64,000 nucleotides of DNA from CAWGJF01 sp963715745 (GCA_963715745.1 OY970271.1:620001-684000); one strand, 5' to 3'. Positions 34,783 to 43,977 are shown, counted from the first letter of the stretch. Program-made: numbers and translations. The notes: a model not told the origin generated them from the letters alone.

Positions 34783-35598
34783 ATGAGTTACAGAAAAGAA
34801 AATTTAATTCGTTTGGCTGTAATAGTAATTTCGATTACTGCGACAATGCTGATCTTTAGTTGTTCTGATTCAACGTCGACTGATCCTGTTGGGCAGGGAC
34901 AAATTAAAATATCAATGGTTGATTCACCCGCAATTTATGACGAGGTAAACATAGTTGTTACCAGAGTTGAGGTTCATAGCTCAGGCTCTGATTCAAGTAG
35001 CGGCTGGTTTGTGATAAACAATAATACGGCTACTTATGATCTGCTTTTATTAAGGAACGGCGCAAGTGTTGTACTTGGTAACCATTCGCTTGATGTTGGG
35101 CACTATACACAGATTAGATTAATAATCGGGACAGGAAGTAACGTAGTTGTTGACGGAGTCACCTATCCTCTTGAAATTCCCAGTGGTGAACAAACAGGTG
35201 TTAAACTTAATCACTCCTTTGTTATCGAGGATGGTCTTCTTTACGAACTATTGCTTGATTTTGATGCAGAGCGCTCAATAGTAGTTACGGGTAACGGACA
35301 GTACAAACTGAAACCTGTTATCAGAGTAACTCCCGCTGTAATATCAGGAACAATTTCAGGTAAAATAAATCCGTTAAGCTCTGCAGGATTTGTTTATGCA
35401 ATAAGTGGAACAGATACTGCACTTACAATTGCAGAACCGATCACCGGGTCATTCAGGTTAATGGCATTATTACAGCAGACATACAGGGTGGAAGTATTCT
35501 CAGCAGACCTTGCTTATAACGATACAACCATTACTAATATAGTAGTCATTGCACAGCAGAATACGAATTTAGGAATGATCAATTTGAGTATTAAATAA
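34783..35598 (+). CDS. DUF4382 lipoprotein
   Basis: The 271-residue product has a lipobox (MLIFSC, Cys27), then the DUF4382 domain (about 38-185) with QIKISMVDSPAIYDEVNIVV and the LKPVIRV end. A beta-rich tail (about 190-270) resembles a carboxypeptidase-regulatory-like fold. It is a surface or periplasmic lipoprotein of unknown function. TAGGAG precedes the ATG. The next gene follows within 31 bp. Confidence 0.85.
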   Translation: MSYRKENLIRLAVIVISITATMLIFSCSDSTSTDPVGQGQIKISMVDSPAIYDEVNIVVTRVEVHSSGSDSSSGWFVINNNTATYDLLLLRNGASVVLGNHSLDVGHYTQIRLIIGTGSNVVVDGVTYPLEIPSGEQTGVKLNHSFVIEDGLLYELLLDFDAERSIVVTGNGQYKLKPVIRVTPAVISGTISGKINPLSSAGFVYAISGTDTALTIAEPITGSFRLMALLQQTYRVEVFSADLAYNDTTITNIVVIAQQNTNLGMINLSIK

Positions 35599-35628
35599 AT
35601 TTAGAAATTAAAAAAGGAAGTTATAATC

Positions 35629-36114
35629 ATGAAAAAATATTTATTGTTTATAGTAGTTTTAGGATTGATGATGATCTTAGCAAAACCAGTTACAGCACAA
35701 GACCGCGGATTTGGTATGGGTATTGTATTAGGTGAACCTACAGGATTGAGTGCAAAACTGTGGACAAGCAGCGACAACGCATTTGATTTTGCAGCAGCGT
35801 GGTCATTTAAAAAATATCATCATAATGATAATCTCAATGACGGCAGCCTACTTCTCCAGGCTGATTACGTATGGCACTTCTTTAATTTAATGCCGGTCTC
35901 CTCAGGTAAATTACCATTGTATATCGGTATTGGAGGCAGGGTTGTTCTGGCTGATGATCCCCGTTTTGGTGTAAGAATTCCGATAGGTATAGATTATTTA
36001 TTTGCTGATGCACCGATTGATGTTTTTCTGGAACTCGTTCCTATTCTTGATTTATCCCCCGAAACAGATTTTGGAGTTAGCGGTGGTTTAGGAATAAGAT
36101 ACTGGTTTAATTAA
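35629..36114 (+). CDS. Small outer-membrane beta-barrel protein
   Basis: The 161-residue product has a signal peptide ending AQ (about residue 24), then Gly- and aromatic-rich amphipathic strands (GMGIVLGEPTGLSAKLW near the start, GLGIRYWFN at the end). The terminal aromatic residue fits BAM recognition. It resembles small DUF3996-like barrels. A terminator hairpin follows. Confidence 0.75.
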   Translation: MKKYLLFIVVLGLMMILAKPVTAQDRGFGMGIVLGEPTGLSAKLWTSSDNAFDFAAAWSFKKYHHNDNLNDGSLLLQADYVWHFFNLMPVSSGKLPLYIGIGGRVVLADDPRFGVRIPIGIDYLFADAPIDVFLELVPILDLSPETDFGVSGGLGIRYWFN

Positions 36115-36139
36115 GATAAAAGTTGGGAGGAAAATCAGG

Positions 36140-36160
36140 GGCGGGTTAATCCCGCCTTTA
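36140..36160 (+). terminator. Terminator-like hairpin
   Basis: GGCGGG pairs with CCCGCC over TTAAT, followed by TTTAGTTATTT. It lies about 25 bp after the barrel gene. It overlaps a GGGTTAATCCC palindrome that resembles the left dyad of the regulatory motif. Confidence 0.65.
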
Positions 36161-36217
36161 GTTATTTCACTCGATTGATTAACACTTTTGAACGAATTCG
36201 AAGAGGAAAATATAATT

Positions 36218-36421
36218 ATGACAAATATCAAAATAAATAAAATTCTTGAGTCCAATGATGGCAACTTCATAACTCTGGAAAGAATCACTCTTGATGAAAG
36301 AACACCTGAAGAAATAAGACTTGCCACTTTTTTAGCTATCAACAAAAGAATCGAAAAATCGCCGATGCAGGAAATACATCCGGAAGTTGAGAGCAATAAT
36401 CAAGAAATAATCAAGAAATAA
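36218..36421 (+). CDS. Small hypothetical protein (paralogue of 37532)
   Basis: I chose ATG 36218, which follows GAGGAAAA; a longer in-frame reading from 36188 uses no good start. The 67-residue protein is soluble and helical (KINKILESNDGNFITLERIT, then PEEIRLATFLAINKR). The same pattern is in the gene at 37532. Family unknown. Confidence 0.65.
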   Translation: MTNIKINKILESNDGNFITLERITLDERTPEEIRLATFLAINKRIEKSPMQEIHPEVESNNQEIIKK

Positions 36422-36482
36422 TAACAGACAGCAGAAGTAAATCGACTTAGTAATCGGTCAATAAAAATTTAAGAGGAACAAA

Positions 36483-37154
36483 ATGAAAAAAATAAAAAGA
36501 ATTATTTTAATTGCAGTAGTTGCAGGTCTGGCTTTGTTAAGTTATAGCTGCAGCACAAGCAATGCTGTTAAAGGTGGCGTTATAGGCGGAGTTGGCGGCG
36601 CTGTAGTTGGAGGAATTGTCGGCCATGAATTAGGTAATACAGCACTGGGCGCAATAATAGGTGCGGCTGTCGGCGGTACTGCAGGGGTTTTAATTGGAAA
36701 TCACATGGATAAGCAAGCCGAAGAGATAGAAAATGAAGTTGAAGGTGTAACTGTAGAGAGAGTTGGTGAAGGTATAGCCCTTAAATTCGATTCAGGGATA
36801 TTGTTTGAATATGATTCCTCAACATTGCAGCCTGAAGCTAAAGCAAATATCTATAAACTTGCAAATATTCTTAAAAAGTATCCTGATTCAAATATCCTGA
36901 TTGCAGGACATACCGATTCGGATGGGTCAGAACAATATAACCAGGGACTATCTGAAAGAAGAGCTCAGGCTGTTTCAGATTATACAAAGATTCAGGGAGT
37001 TAATCCCTTAAGACTTTCAACTGTCGGATTAGGTGAAAACGAACCTATTGCAACAAACAACACAGTTGAAGGAAAGCAGCTTAACAGAAGAGTTGAGATT
37101 GCAATTTTTGCAAATGAAGATCTTAAAGCAGCAGCTGAAAGAGGCGAGCTATAA
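36483..37154 (+). CDS. OmpA-family lipoprotein with glycine zipper
   Basis: The 223-residue product has a lipobox (LLSYSC, Cys23), a glycine-zipper membrane segment (about 31-72, GGVIGGVGGAVVGGIVG) and a C-terminal OmpA domain (about 105-210, IAGHTDSDGSEQYN, LSERRAQ, LNRRVEI). This matches the YiaD-type layout. It anchors envelope to peptidoglycan. It is flanked by the two paralogous small genes. AGAGGAA precedes the ATG. Confidence 0.9.
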   Translation: MKKIKRIILIAVVAGLALLSYSCSTSNAVKGGVIGGVGGAVVGGIVGHELGNTALGAIIGAAVGGTAGVLIGNHMDKQAEEIENEVEGVTVERVGEGIALKFDSGILFEYDSSTLQPEAKANIYKLANILKKYPDSNILIAGHTDSDGSEQYNQGLSERRAQAVSDYTKIQGVNPLRLSTVGLGENEPIATNNTVEGKQLNRRVEIAIFANEDLKAAAERGEL

Positions 37155-37531
37155 TCAAAAGCTTTTGTTAATTCCTGATGTTCAAAAAAGATTGGTGGTC
37201 TTGATTATCAGATGCGGATGAATAGATCGCCTAAAGAATTGATGAACAGATTTAATTAAATGAATATGTTTTTAAAGCAGTAAAATCTGAACAGAACAAT
37301 GAAACTTTTTGTAGAAAATGATTACGCAATGTTGGACCTTAACACAATAGAAACTTGCGGTTTAATTAAAGGACTTGATTTTATGTATCGCATTATACTT
37401 TGTCTTTCAATTTTACTGCTGTTTTAATTTGGTTAATAATTGGATGAGAAACCTAAAGCTGGTTAAACATGCTTTAAACTAGCATCTAGTCTAAAAGTAA
37501 CATTTTTAATATGAGATTAAGGAGAAACGAT
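37155..37531. other. Intergenic region without recognisable gene
   Basis: About 375 bp contain no ORF with a ribosome site and no motif copy. Nothing recognisable was found besides the AAGGAGAAA site for the gene at 37532. Confidence 0.5.
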
Positions 37532-37747
37532 ATGACAAGGATAAAAATCAAAAAAATGCTGGAATCATCTGGTAGCAATTTGATTACCTTAGATAGAATT
37601 TCAAAGGATAAAAAAGCACCTTTGGAAATAAGACTTACAGCTGCTCTGGCATCTATAGATATAAGAGATATTAATTATAAGAAGGAAGCAAGATATCAAG
37701 TTCAGAAAGATAGTAGAAATAATCACAGCAATAGAAAGATTTGGTAG
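37532..37747 (+). CDS. Small hypothetical protein (paralogue of 36218)
   Basis: ATG 37532 follows AAGGAGAAA at good spacing; the in-frame ATG at 37511 lacks a site. The 71-residue protein matches its paralogue in MTRIKIKKMLESSGSNLITL and PLEIRLTAALAS, with a different, polar tail. Family unknown. Confidence 0.65.
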   Translation: MTRIKIKKMLESSGSNLITLDRISKDKKAPLEIRLTAALASIDIRDINYKKEARYQVQKDSRNNHSNRKIW

Positions 37748-37890
37748 AGAAAATTTGAGAGAATAATAAAACGACGCTAATAATTATTGGGGAAACAAAA
37801 CAAAAAAATAAAAGATATATGAAGACAATTCAATAACAAAGATTTTAAAAGAATGAATGTATTAATTGATGTTCAGAAAGAAGCATATAT

Positions 37891-38304
37891 ATGTTGCACA
37901 CAAACGTAATTCTAAAGATTTTACCACGGTTATTTGGTCATAAAAAATTATTAATCCTTTTCATTTTGATCATAAGCGGCTCAGCTGTAGCACAGCAAGA
38001 TTCCCCCTTACAAATTTTGCTCACATTTTCGGAGCCGATGTCAAGGGAATCTATTTTTGTCCCTGGCAATTACCAAGTTAAAGCTAATCAGAACATTCCT
38101 GTGGAAGTAATCAAGGTAGGTGTGGTTGAGGGTGACACTGCAGTAGTATTGTTCATTTACAAAAAAGAAGACTGGTTGAGTTTTCAAATAACGGTTAATA
38201 ATCTAAAAGATAAAGCGGGCAACTTAATTAATGAAGAAAAAAACTATGCTGAGATTACATCCGATCTCACAAATTATACTGCTGTAAAATTTATTAAACC
38301 GTAA
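37891..38304 (+). CDS. Secreted Ig-like (SbsA-type) protein
   Basis: The 137-residue product has a basic then hydrophobic leader (about 1-36, ending AVAQQ) and one Ig-like domain with the Big_5/SbsA pattern: LLTFSEPMSRESIFVPGNYQ, then ITVNNLKDKAGNLI. Such domains are usually structural. No strong ribosome site is visible. It is likely exported. Confidence 0.65.
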   Translation: MLHTNVILKILPRLFGHKKLLILFILIISGSAVAQQDSPLQILLTFSEPMSRESIFVPGNYQVKANQNIPVEVIKVGVVEGDTAVVLFIYKKEDWLSFQITVNNLKDKAGNLINEEKNYAEITSDLTNYTAVKFIKP

Positions 38305-38545
38305 TAGTTTTTGAACTTAGCAGCGATTAGAAGGATTTACTTTATTTTTCAATATTCATTTGCTGTAGGCATCTGGTTACTTACCAAATAATTATGCCGT
38401 ACCGATATATTACCATTGATGTTTATCACTTTGATGAGTGAAACTTATGGAGGCTTAAATTTCTCATATCTCAATATTTGATGATCTCTCAGTATTTTTT
38501 TACAAGTCTAATATTTAAATCTTTCTTAAATCACTCTGATCCGGA

Positions 38546-38584
38546 AAAGGATGTAGTCCACTTTTCATCCCTTTGCCCGATTGA
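38546..38584 (+). promoter_or_regulatory. Composite regulatory motif, copy 19
   Basis: AAAGGATGTAGTCCAC, TTTTCATCC and CTTTGCCCGATTGA, with a clean GGA-TCC dyad. It lies 125 bp before the coiled-coil lipoprotein at 38710. No further copy is found until 59218, so it may head a very long transcription unit. Confidence 0.8.
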
Positions 38585-38709
38585 ACAATATTAAACTTCT
38601 GTCTATCATATTATGTGGGTCAGAAAAACATTTCATTATTATTTAAATGAGTATCTGACATACATGGATAAAACATTTAAATGTTTCTAAAAAATTTATA
38701 AGGAGTATT

Positions 38710-39150
38710 ATGAAAAACAAATATTTCATCTTAACAGTGATCGTGCTAATTGCAGGATCTTTATTTACCGGTTGCAATAACAATCGTGATAAAACCGCTG
38801 AGGATGCTGCTGAAAGTATTGAACAAGCAAAGCAGGATTTAAAGACTACGGAGGCTCAATATGAAAAGGAATGGCAGCAATTTAAGAGTGATGCGGAATC
38901 AAGGATTAGTGCTAATGAAAAACGTATTAATGAATTCAAAAAGAAGCTTACAACGTCGAGTGAAAATTTCAAAGCTAAGTTTGAAAATAAAATTTTAACG
39001 TTGGAGCAAAAAAATATCGAACTAAAGAAAAAGATAAATGAATATCAATACGAAGGAAAAGACAATTGGGAAGATTTCAAACTAAAGTTTAATAATGATA
39101 TGGATAGTATTGGAAAAGCAATTACTGATGTATTCACAGAAAAAGATTAA
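38710..39150 (+). CDS. Coiled-coil lipoprotein (paralogue of 26773)
   Basis: The 146-residue product has a lipobox (LFTGC) and a continuous Lys/Glu-rich helix (AQYEKEWQQFKSDAESRISA, ILTLEQKNIELKKKINEYQ). It has the same length as the paralogue at 26773 and is similar throughout, and the upstream motif region is shared, so gene and promoter were duplicated together. Function unknown. AAGGAG precedes the ATG. Confidence 0.8.
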   Translation: MKNKYFILTVIVLIAGSLFTGCNNNRDKTAEDAAESIEQAKQDLKTTEAQYEKEWQQFKSDAESRISANEKRINEFKKKLTTSSENFKAKFENKILTLEQKNIELKKKINEYQYEGKDNWEDFKLKFNNDMDSIGKAITDVFTEKD

Positions 39151-39221
39151 ACAGTAATTGATTTTTAATTGAACCTGTCAAATCAGGAGTTAGCCTTAAT
39201 TATTATTAAGTCAGTTAAAGC

Positions 39222-39419
39222 ATGAAACCAAAAACGATTTTTATTATTGTAATACTTTTTCTTTTTGCAATAATTATTATTCAAAATACTGAAGTGGCTG
39301 GAGTTCAACTTTTATTTTGGAAGGTTGAAATGTCAAGGGCTATTCTGCTGCCAATAATTTTTATTGCCGGGTTAATTATTGGCTTCCTCGGGTGTTTGAT
39401 CATTACCAAAAAGAAATAG
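39222..39419 (+). CDS. LapA-like (DUF1049) membrane protein
   Basis: The 65-residue protein has two membrane helices with IIQNTEVAGVQLLFWKVEMS between them, the LapA/DUF1049 pattern. LapA assists LPS assembly in enterics together with LapB; no LapB-like gene is here. It lies 72 bp after the lipoprotein and 35 bp before the glycosyltransferase. No good ribosome site is seen. Confidence 0.8.
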   Translation: MKPKTIFIIVILFLFAIIIIQNTEVAGVQLLFWKVEMSRAILLPIIFIAGLIIGFLGCLIITKKK

Positions 39420-39453
39420 TAAAACCATAAGTAGAGAGAATGTATTAATAAAC

Positions 39454-41736
39454 TTGGAACAAAACATTACAAATTCGTCGCTCAACAGAATCGCCTTCAT
39501 TGGGAATTATTTACCACGCCAATGCGGCATAGCCACATTTACAACCGACTTATGTGAAGCAGTTGCGAAAGAATATAGCAGTACAACTTGCATCGCATTA
39601 CCGGTCAATGACGTAGCATCCGGTTATGCTTATCCGGCACGGGTCCGGTTTGAACTCACGGAGAAAGATATAGATTCTTACTTAAGAGCGTCAGATTTTC
39701 TAAACATTAATAATGTAGACCTTGTGTGCCTACAATTCGAGTATGGAATATTTGGTGGAAAAGCAGGAAGTCACATCCTGACACTCTTGCACGGATTACG
39801 CATGCCGATCGTTACAACTTTGCACACAATACTAAAAAATCCTGACCCTGATCAAAGGCGGGTGTTGGAAGAAGTTGCAGCATTATCAGATCGTTTAGTT
39901 GTTATGAGTGAACGTGGAACTGAATTTCTACATGATATTTATAAAGTGCCTTTGGAAAAAATTGATTTGATTCCACACGGCATCCCGGATGTCCCATTCG
40001 TCGATCCAAGTTTTAATAAAGATTTATTTGGAGTCGAAGGTAAAATCGTTCTCTTAAGTTTCGGATTACTTTCTTCGAACAAAGGTATCGAAACAGTTAT
40101 ATCGGCACTGCCCGATATTGTTGCCCGTTATCCGGACATTGTTTATATCGTTGTTGGGGCAACACATCCTCATGTTATTCAAAATGAAGGAGAAACTTAC
40201 CGGATGTCCTTACAATGGATGGCTCAGCAGAAAGGCGTGGAAAGTAATGTTATCTTTTACAACCGTTTTGTCAGCCTGGAAGAACTTATTGAGTTCATAA
40301 GCGCTGCGGATATTTATATTACACCTTATCATAACGAAGCTCAGATAACATCCGGAACACTGGCTTATACATTAGGAGCAGGGAAAGCCATTATCTCTAC
40401 ACCATACTGGTATGCACAGGAGATACTTTCTGATGGAAGGGGTGTGCTTGTTCCATTCCGTGATTCTGCGGCTATGGCTAATCAGGTTATTAATTTATTG
40501 AATAACGAAGCTGAACGGCATTCAATGCGTAAACGAGCTTATATGTATGGACGTTCTATGATCTGGACCCAGGTTGCTCAACGTTATATGGAAAGTTTTG
40601 AAAGGGCAAGAATAGAACGTCGTCATTTTATTCCGGCAGGTCTGATTTCAAAAGCACTTGATAAGTATCCCGGTGAATTACCTCCATTAAAACTCGATCA
40701 CTTAGAACACTTAACAGACTATACCGGTATATTTCAACATGCACTTTTTACTGTACCAAACTACTCTCATGGTTACACCACAGACGACAATGCCAGGGCT
40801 CTTTTAGTAAGTATTCTACTGGATGAATTAGGCAGCAACGAAAGTTTAGGATTAGCTTCCCGTTATCTTGCATTCCTTGGATTTGCTTTCAACGATCAAA
40901 CTAAACGTTTTCGAAATTTCATGGACTATCAACGCAACTGGTTAGAAGATACAGGATCAGATGATAGCCATGGTCGTGCACTTTTAGCATTGGGAACAGT
41001 TTTAAGTCATTCTAATAAACCAGCATTCCATAGTATGGCAGGCTGGTTGTTTGAGCAAACTCTGCCAGCAATTCTTTTAACTACCAGCCCGCGTGCATGG
41101 GCATTTGCTCTTATAGGTATTTATGAATATTTACAAAAATTTGCCGGTGACCGGCGGGCGAGCAATGTGCGGGATGAATTGGCAGGACGGCTTTTAACTT
41201 TATATCATAGTAACCGGACAGAGGATTGGCGATGGTATGAAAAAGAGCTTTCCTATTGCAACGCTGCACTGCCACATGCATTGCTCATCTGTGGTAAGTC
41301 AATTCCGAATTCTGAAATGACTGATGCCGGATTGGAGTCACTAAACTGGCTGGCAAATTTGCATCGTTCAAATGAAGGGCATTTTGTTCCGATTGGATCA
41401 AACGGTTTTTATCAAAAAGGAAAAGAACGTGCTCGTTTTGATCAACAACCTGTGGAGGCACAAGCTAAGGTATCGGCTTGTCTCGAAGCTTTCAAAATTA
41501 CCGGCGACAAATTCTGGAACAAAGAAGCCCGTCGCGCTTTCGAATGGTTCCTCGGGCGAAACGATTTAAATCTGCCAATTTACGATCCTACAACCGGCGG
41601 CTGCAGGGATGGATTGCATTCAGATCGTGTAAACGAGAATCAGGGTGCAGAATCTACTTTGGCTTTCCTTCAGTCATTACTGGAATTACGTCTGGCTGAA
41701 CATACACATTTATCTACAGAGGTATTAGTAAAATGA
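39454..41736 (+). CDS. GT4-type glycosyltransferase with C-terminal helical domain
   Basis: The 760-residue protein starts at a TTG; no ATG is near. The N-terminal half (about 10-395) is a GT-B glycosyltransferase: GNYLPRQCGIATFTTDL, IPHGIPD, a SFGLLSSNKGIE nucleotide-sugar segment and PYHNEAQITSGTLAYTLGAG. The C-terminal half (about 420-750) starts with DYTGIFQHALFTVPNYSHGY and TTDDNARALL, an all-helical toroid-like domain seen fused to such transferases. The next gene, a GH130 phosphorylase, overlaps by 4 bp, so the two probably build or process one mannose-containing glycan. Sugar specificity is not readable. Confidence 0.85.
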   Translation: MEQNITNSSLNRIAFIGNYLPRQCGIATFTTDLCEAVAKEYSSTTCIALPVNDVASGYAYPARVRFELTEKDIDSYLRASDFLNINNVDLVCLQFEYGIFGGKAGSHILTLLHGLRMPIVTTLHTILKNPDPDQRRVLEEVAALSDRLVVMSERGTEFLHDIYKVPLEKIDLIPHGIPDVPFVDPSFNKDLFGVEGKIVLLSFGLLSSNKGIETVISALPDIVARYPDIVYIVVGATHPHVIQNEGETYRMSLQWMAQQKGVESNVIFYNRFVSLEELIEFISAADIYITPYHNEAQITSGTLAYTLGAGKAIISTPYWYAQEILSDGRGVLVPFRDSAAMANQVINLLNNEAERHSMRKRAYMYGRSMIWTQVAQRYMESFERARIERRHFIPAGLISKALDKYPGELPPLKLDHLEHLTDYTGIFQHALFTVPNYSHGYTTDDNARALLVSILLDELGSNESLGLASRYLAFLGFAFNDQTKRFRNFMDYQRNWLEDTGSDDSHGRALLALGTVLSHSNKPAFHSMAGWLFEQTLPAILLTTSPRAWAFALIGIYEYLQKFAGDRRASNVRDELAGRLLTLYHSNRTEDWRWYEKELSYCNAALPHALLICGKSIPNSEMTDAGLESLNWLANLHRSNEGHFVPIGSNGFYQKGKERARFDQQPVEAQAKVSACLEAFKITGDKFWNKEARRAFEWFLGRNDLNLPIYDPTTGGCRDGLHSDRVNENQGAESTLAFLQSLLELRLAEHTHLSTEVLVK

Positions 41737-42677
41737 ACAATCAACATCCTGAAGTTTTCCATCGTTATAAAAAGAATCCGATTTTAAAAGCGGGAGACTG
41801 GCCATATCCTATTAATAGTGTGTTCAATGCAGGCGCCACGTTAATGCCTGATGGAACAACACTGCTTCTTTGTCGTGTAGAAGATCGGCGGGGACTTTCT
41901 CATCTTTGTGCTGCTCGTTCCGCAAATGGTATTGATAATTGGAAGATAGATTCACAACCAACTTTATTACCCGACCCGGGTAATTATCCGGAAGAACTGT
42001 GGGGTATTGAAGACCCGCGCATTACCTTCGTTGAAGAATTAAAAAAGTATGTAGTCGTTTATACTGCGTTTACACGTGATGGTCCTGGTGTTGCTTTGGC
42101 ACTCACAGAAGATTTCCGTGACTTTGAACGCTACGGTGTAATAATGCCGCCCGAAGATAAAGATGCAGCCCTTTTACCAAAACGAATTGATGGTAACTGG
42201 GTTATGATTCATCGACCTGTAAGCGCGATGAGAGCACATATGTGGATTTCTTATTCCCCGGATTTGAAAAATTGGGGCAAGCATGTTTTAATGATGAATG
42301 CCCGGAAAGGTGCATGGTGGGATGCAAATAAAATTGGTCTTTCACCCCCACCGATTGAAACACCGGAAGGATGGTTGGTAATTTATCATGGAGTGAAGCA
42401 ATCCTGCGGCGGATGTATTTATAGGTTAGGTCTCGCATTGTTCGATTTAGAAAAACCTGAAATCTGTCTTAAACGAGGGGACGAATGGATTTTCTCACCT
42501 GAAGAGCCATACGAACAACAAGGTGATGTTGGATATGTTGTATTTCCCTGCGGATACACTATCAGGCCGGATGGCGATACTATTAATATTTATTATGGCG
42601 CAGCAGACACCTGCGTTGCCTTAGCCACTAGTAGTATTACAGAAATGTTAAAGTGGCTTAATGAACACAATTCATAA
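41733..42677 (+). CDS. GH130-family mannoside phosphorylase
   Basis: The 314-residue protein has the GH130 five-bladed beta-propeller markers: NSVFNAGAT, LLLCRVEDRRG, GIEDPRIT (catalytic Asp94), KDAALLP, YHGV and GDVGYVVFPCG. GH130 enzymes phosphorolyse beta-mannosides to mannose-1-phosphate, or run the reverse to build them. The ATGA overlap with the glycosyltransferase and a second GH130 at 53682 suggest a mannoside store. Linkage specificity cannot be read. Confidence 0.88.
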   Translation: MNNQHPEVFHRYKKNPILKAGDWPYPINSVFNAGATLMPDGTTLLLCRVEDRRGLSHLCAARSANGIDNWKIDSQPTLLPDPGNYPEELWGIEDPRITFVEELKKYVVVYTAFTRDGPGVALALTEDFRDFERYGVIMPPEDKDAALLPKRIDGNWVMIHRPVSAMRAHMWISYSPDLKNWGKHVLMMNARKGAWWDANKIGLSPPPIETPEGWLVIYHGVKQSCGGCIYRLGLALFDLEKPEICLKRGDEWIFSPEEPYEQQGDVGYVVFPCGYTIRPDGDTINIYYGAADTCVALATSSITEMLKWLNEHNS

Positions 42678-42690
42678 AAGAAAGGATAAT

Positions 42691-42870
42691 ATGAAAGCAT
42701 TAGTATATCATGGACCTGATAAACGCGCATGGGAAGACAAACCGAAACCAGTAATTTAGGATTCGACCGACGCAATTATCAAAATAACAAAAACTACTAT
42801 ATGCGGAACAGATCTTCATATAATGAAAGGAGATGCTAATGAAGTGATGGAAAATTTCATAGCCCGATAA
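42691..42870 (+). pseudogene. Truncated Zn alcohol dehydrogenase relic
   Basis: ATG 42691 with an AAAGGA ribosome site opens MKALVYHGPDKRAWEDKPKP, but codon 23 is TAG. The frame then continues TDAIIKITKTTICGTDLHIM and stops at 42870. It matches the first 55 or so residues of the intact enzyme at 59349, with the rest deleted. Confidence 0.85.
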
Positions 42871-42895
42871 AAAATCGTATGGACAAGAAAACGAG

Positions 42896-43522
42896 ATGAA
42901 AGTAAAAACAGTTATTAAATATTTGTTTGTGGATATCGGCGGCGTTTTGCTAACCGATGGGTGGGGGCAGAATTCAAGACGGCTGGCTGTCAAAGAGTTC
43001 GGACTGAATCCGGTAGAAATAGAAAAACGGCATAACCAGGCTTTCGAAACTTACGAGTTAGACAAACTCACCATTACTGAATACCTTAACCGTGTTGTGT
43101 TCTACGAGAAGCGTTCGTTTACTCATGCTCAGTTTCGAAAATTCATGTTCGACCAATCGAAACCATATCCCGAAATGATAGAGTTGATCCGCCGGCTTAA
43201 GTCACAATATGGATTAAAGATTGTTGCTCTCAGCAACGAAGCAAGGGAATTAAATTCATACCGGATAAGAAAATTCAAACTTAACGAGTTAATTGATTTT
43301 TTTATTTCCTCATGTTACGTGCATTTACGAAAGCCTGATGCGGACATCTTTCGACTTGCACTTGATACCGTTCAAGTGCCAGCCCGGCAGATAGTCTATA
43401 TCGAAAACACCTTGATGTTCGTTACGATTGCAGAAGGTTTAGGAATTCGAAGTATTTGTCACACAGATTACAAATCCACTTGTGCGAAATTATCTGAATT
43501 CGGGCTAAGGATAATAGAATAA
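42896..43522 (+). CDS. HAD-superfamily hydrolase
   Basis: The 208-residue protein has the HAD core: motif I VDIGGVLL (nucleophile Asp kept, second Asp replaced as in YihX-like phosphatases), motif II LSNEAREL, Lys in LRKPDADIF, and a motif IV region VYIENTLM where the usual acidic pair is EN. The predicted role is a small-molecule phosphatase; the motif IV change may reduce magnesium binding. It sits in the carbohydrate cluster. Confidence 0.75.
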   Translation: MKVKTVIKYLFVDIGGVLLTDGWGQNSRRLAVKEFGLNPVEIEKRHNQAFETYELDKLTITEYLNRVVFYEKRSFTHAQFRKFMFDQSKPYPEMIELIRRLKSQYGLKIVALSNEARELNSYRIRKFKLNELIDFFISSCYVHLRKPDADIFRLALDTVQVPARQIVYIENTLMFVTIAEGLGIRSICHTDYKSTCAKLSEFGLRIIE

Positions 43523-43536
43523 AAAAGGAGAAAGAT

Positions 43537-43977
43537 ATGCGTTATTATTTTGTATTAATCATAGCATTGTTCTTTTTAAGTACTTTAGGTGCACAAGAAG
43601 ATCCTAATAACAATCATCAGAAAAAAGAAACAGGTAAAACTTCCGCACCAGAAGATAGTTTAATAAATCCATTTACAAATAAAATAAGCTCTGCTCTGGA
43701 TGGGAAAATAATATTTATTCAGAACTGTGCTTCCTGTCATGGTAATGAAGGACTTGGTGATGGGCCGGCAGGTGCAAGTTTAATTCCAAAAGCTGATAAT
43801 CTTACGAGCGACGAGATAGCAAAAAGATCTGATGGTGAAGTGTTTCTGAATATAAGTGACGGAGCAACCGGTGTAATGATTCCATGGAAGTTTATCCTTT
43901 CTGAAAATCAAAGGTGGCATCTGGTTGATTATATAAGACAACTAAGGGAAAATCAAAATAGCGGAGTTTTGAAATGA
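43537..43977 (+). CDS. Monoheme cytochrome c
   Basis: The 146-residue product has a signal peptide (MRYYFVLIIALFFLSTLGAQ), a polar linker and one class I cytochrome c domain with NCASCHGNEGLGDGPAG and a distal Met in VMIPW. It is a small periplasmic electron carrier. The first 23 bases match those of the gene at 1443. It overlaps the next gene by 4 bp. Confidence 0.85.
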   Translation: MRYYFVLIIALFFLSTLGAQEDPNNNHQKKETGKTSAPEDSLINPFTNKISSALDGKIIFIQNCASCHGNEGLGDGPAGASLIPKADNLTSDEIAKRSDGEVFLNISDGATGVMIPWKFILSENQRWHLVDYIRQLRENQNSGVLK

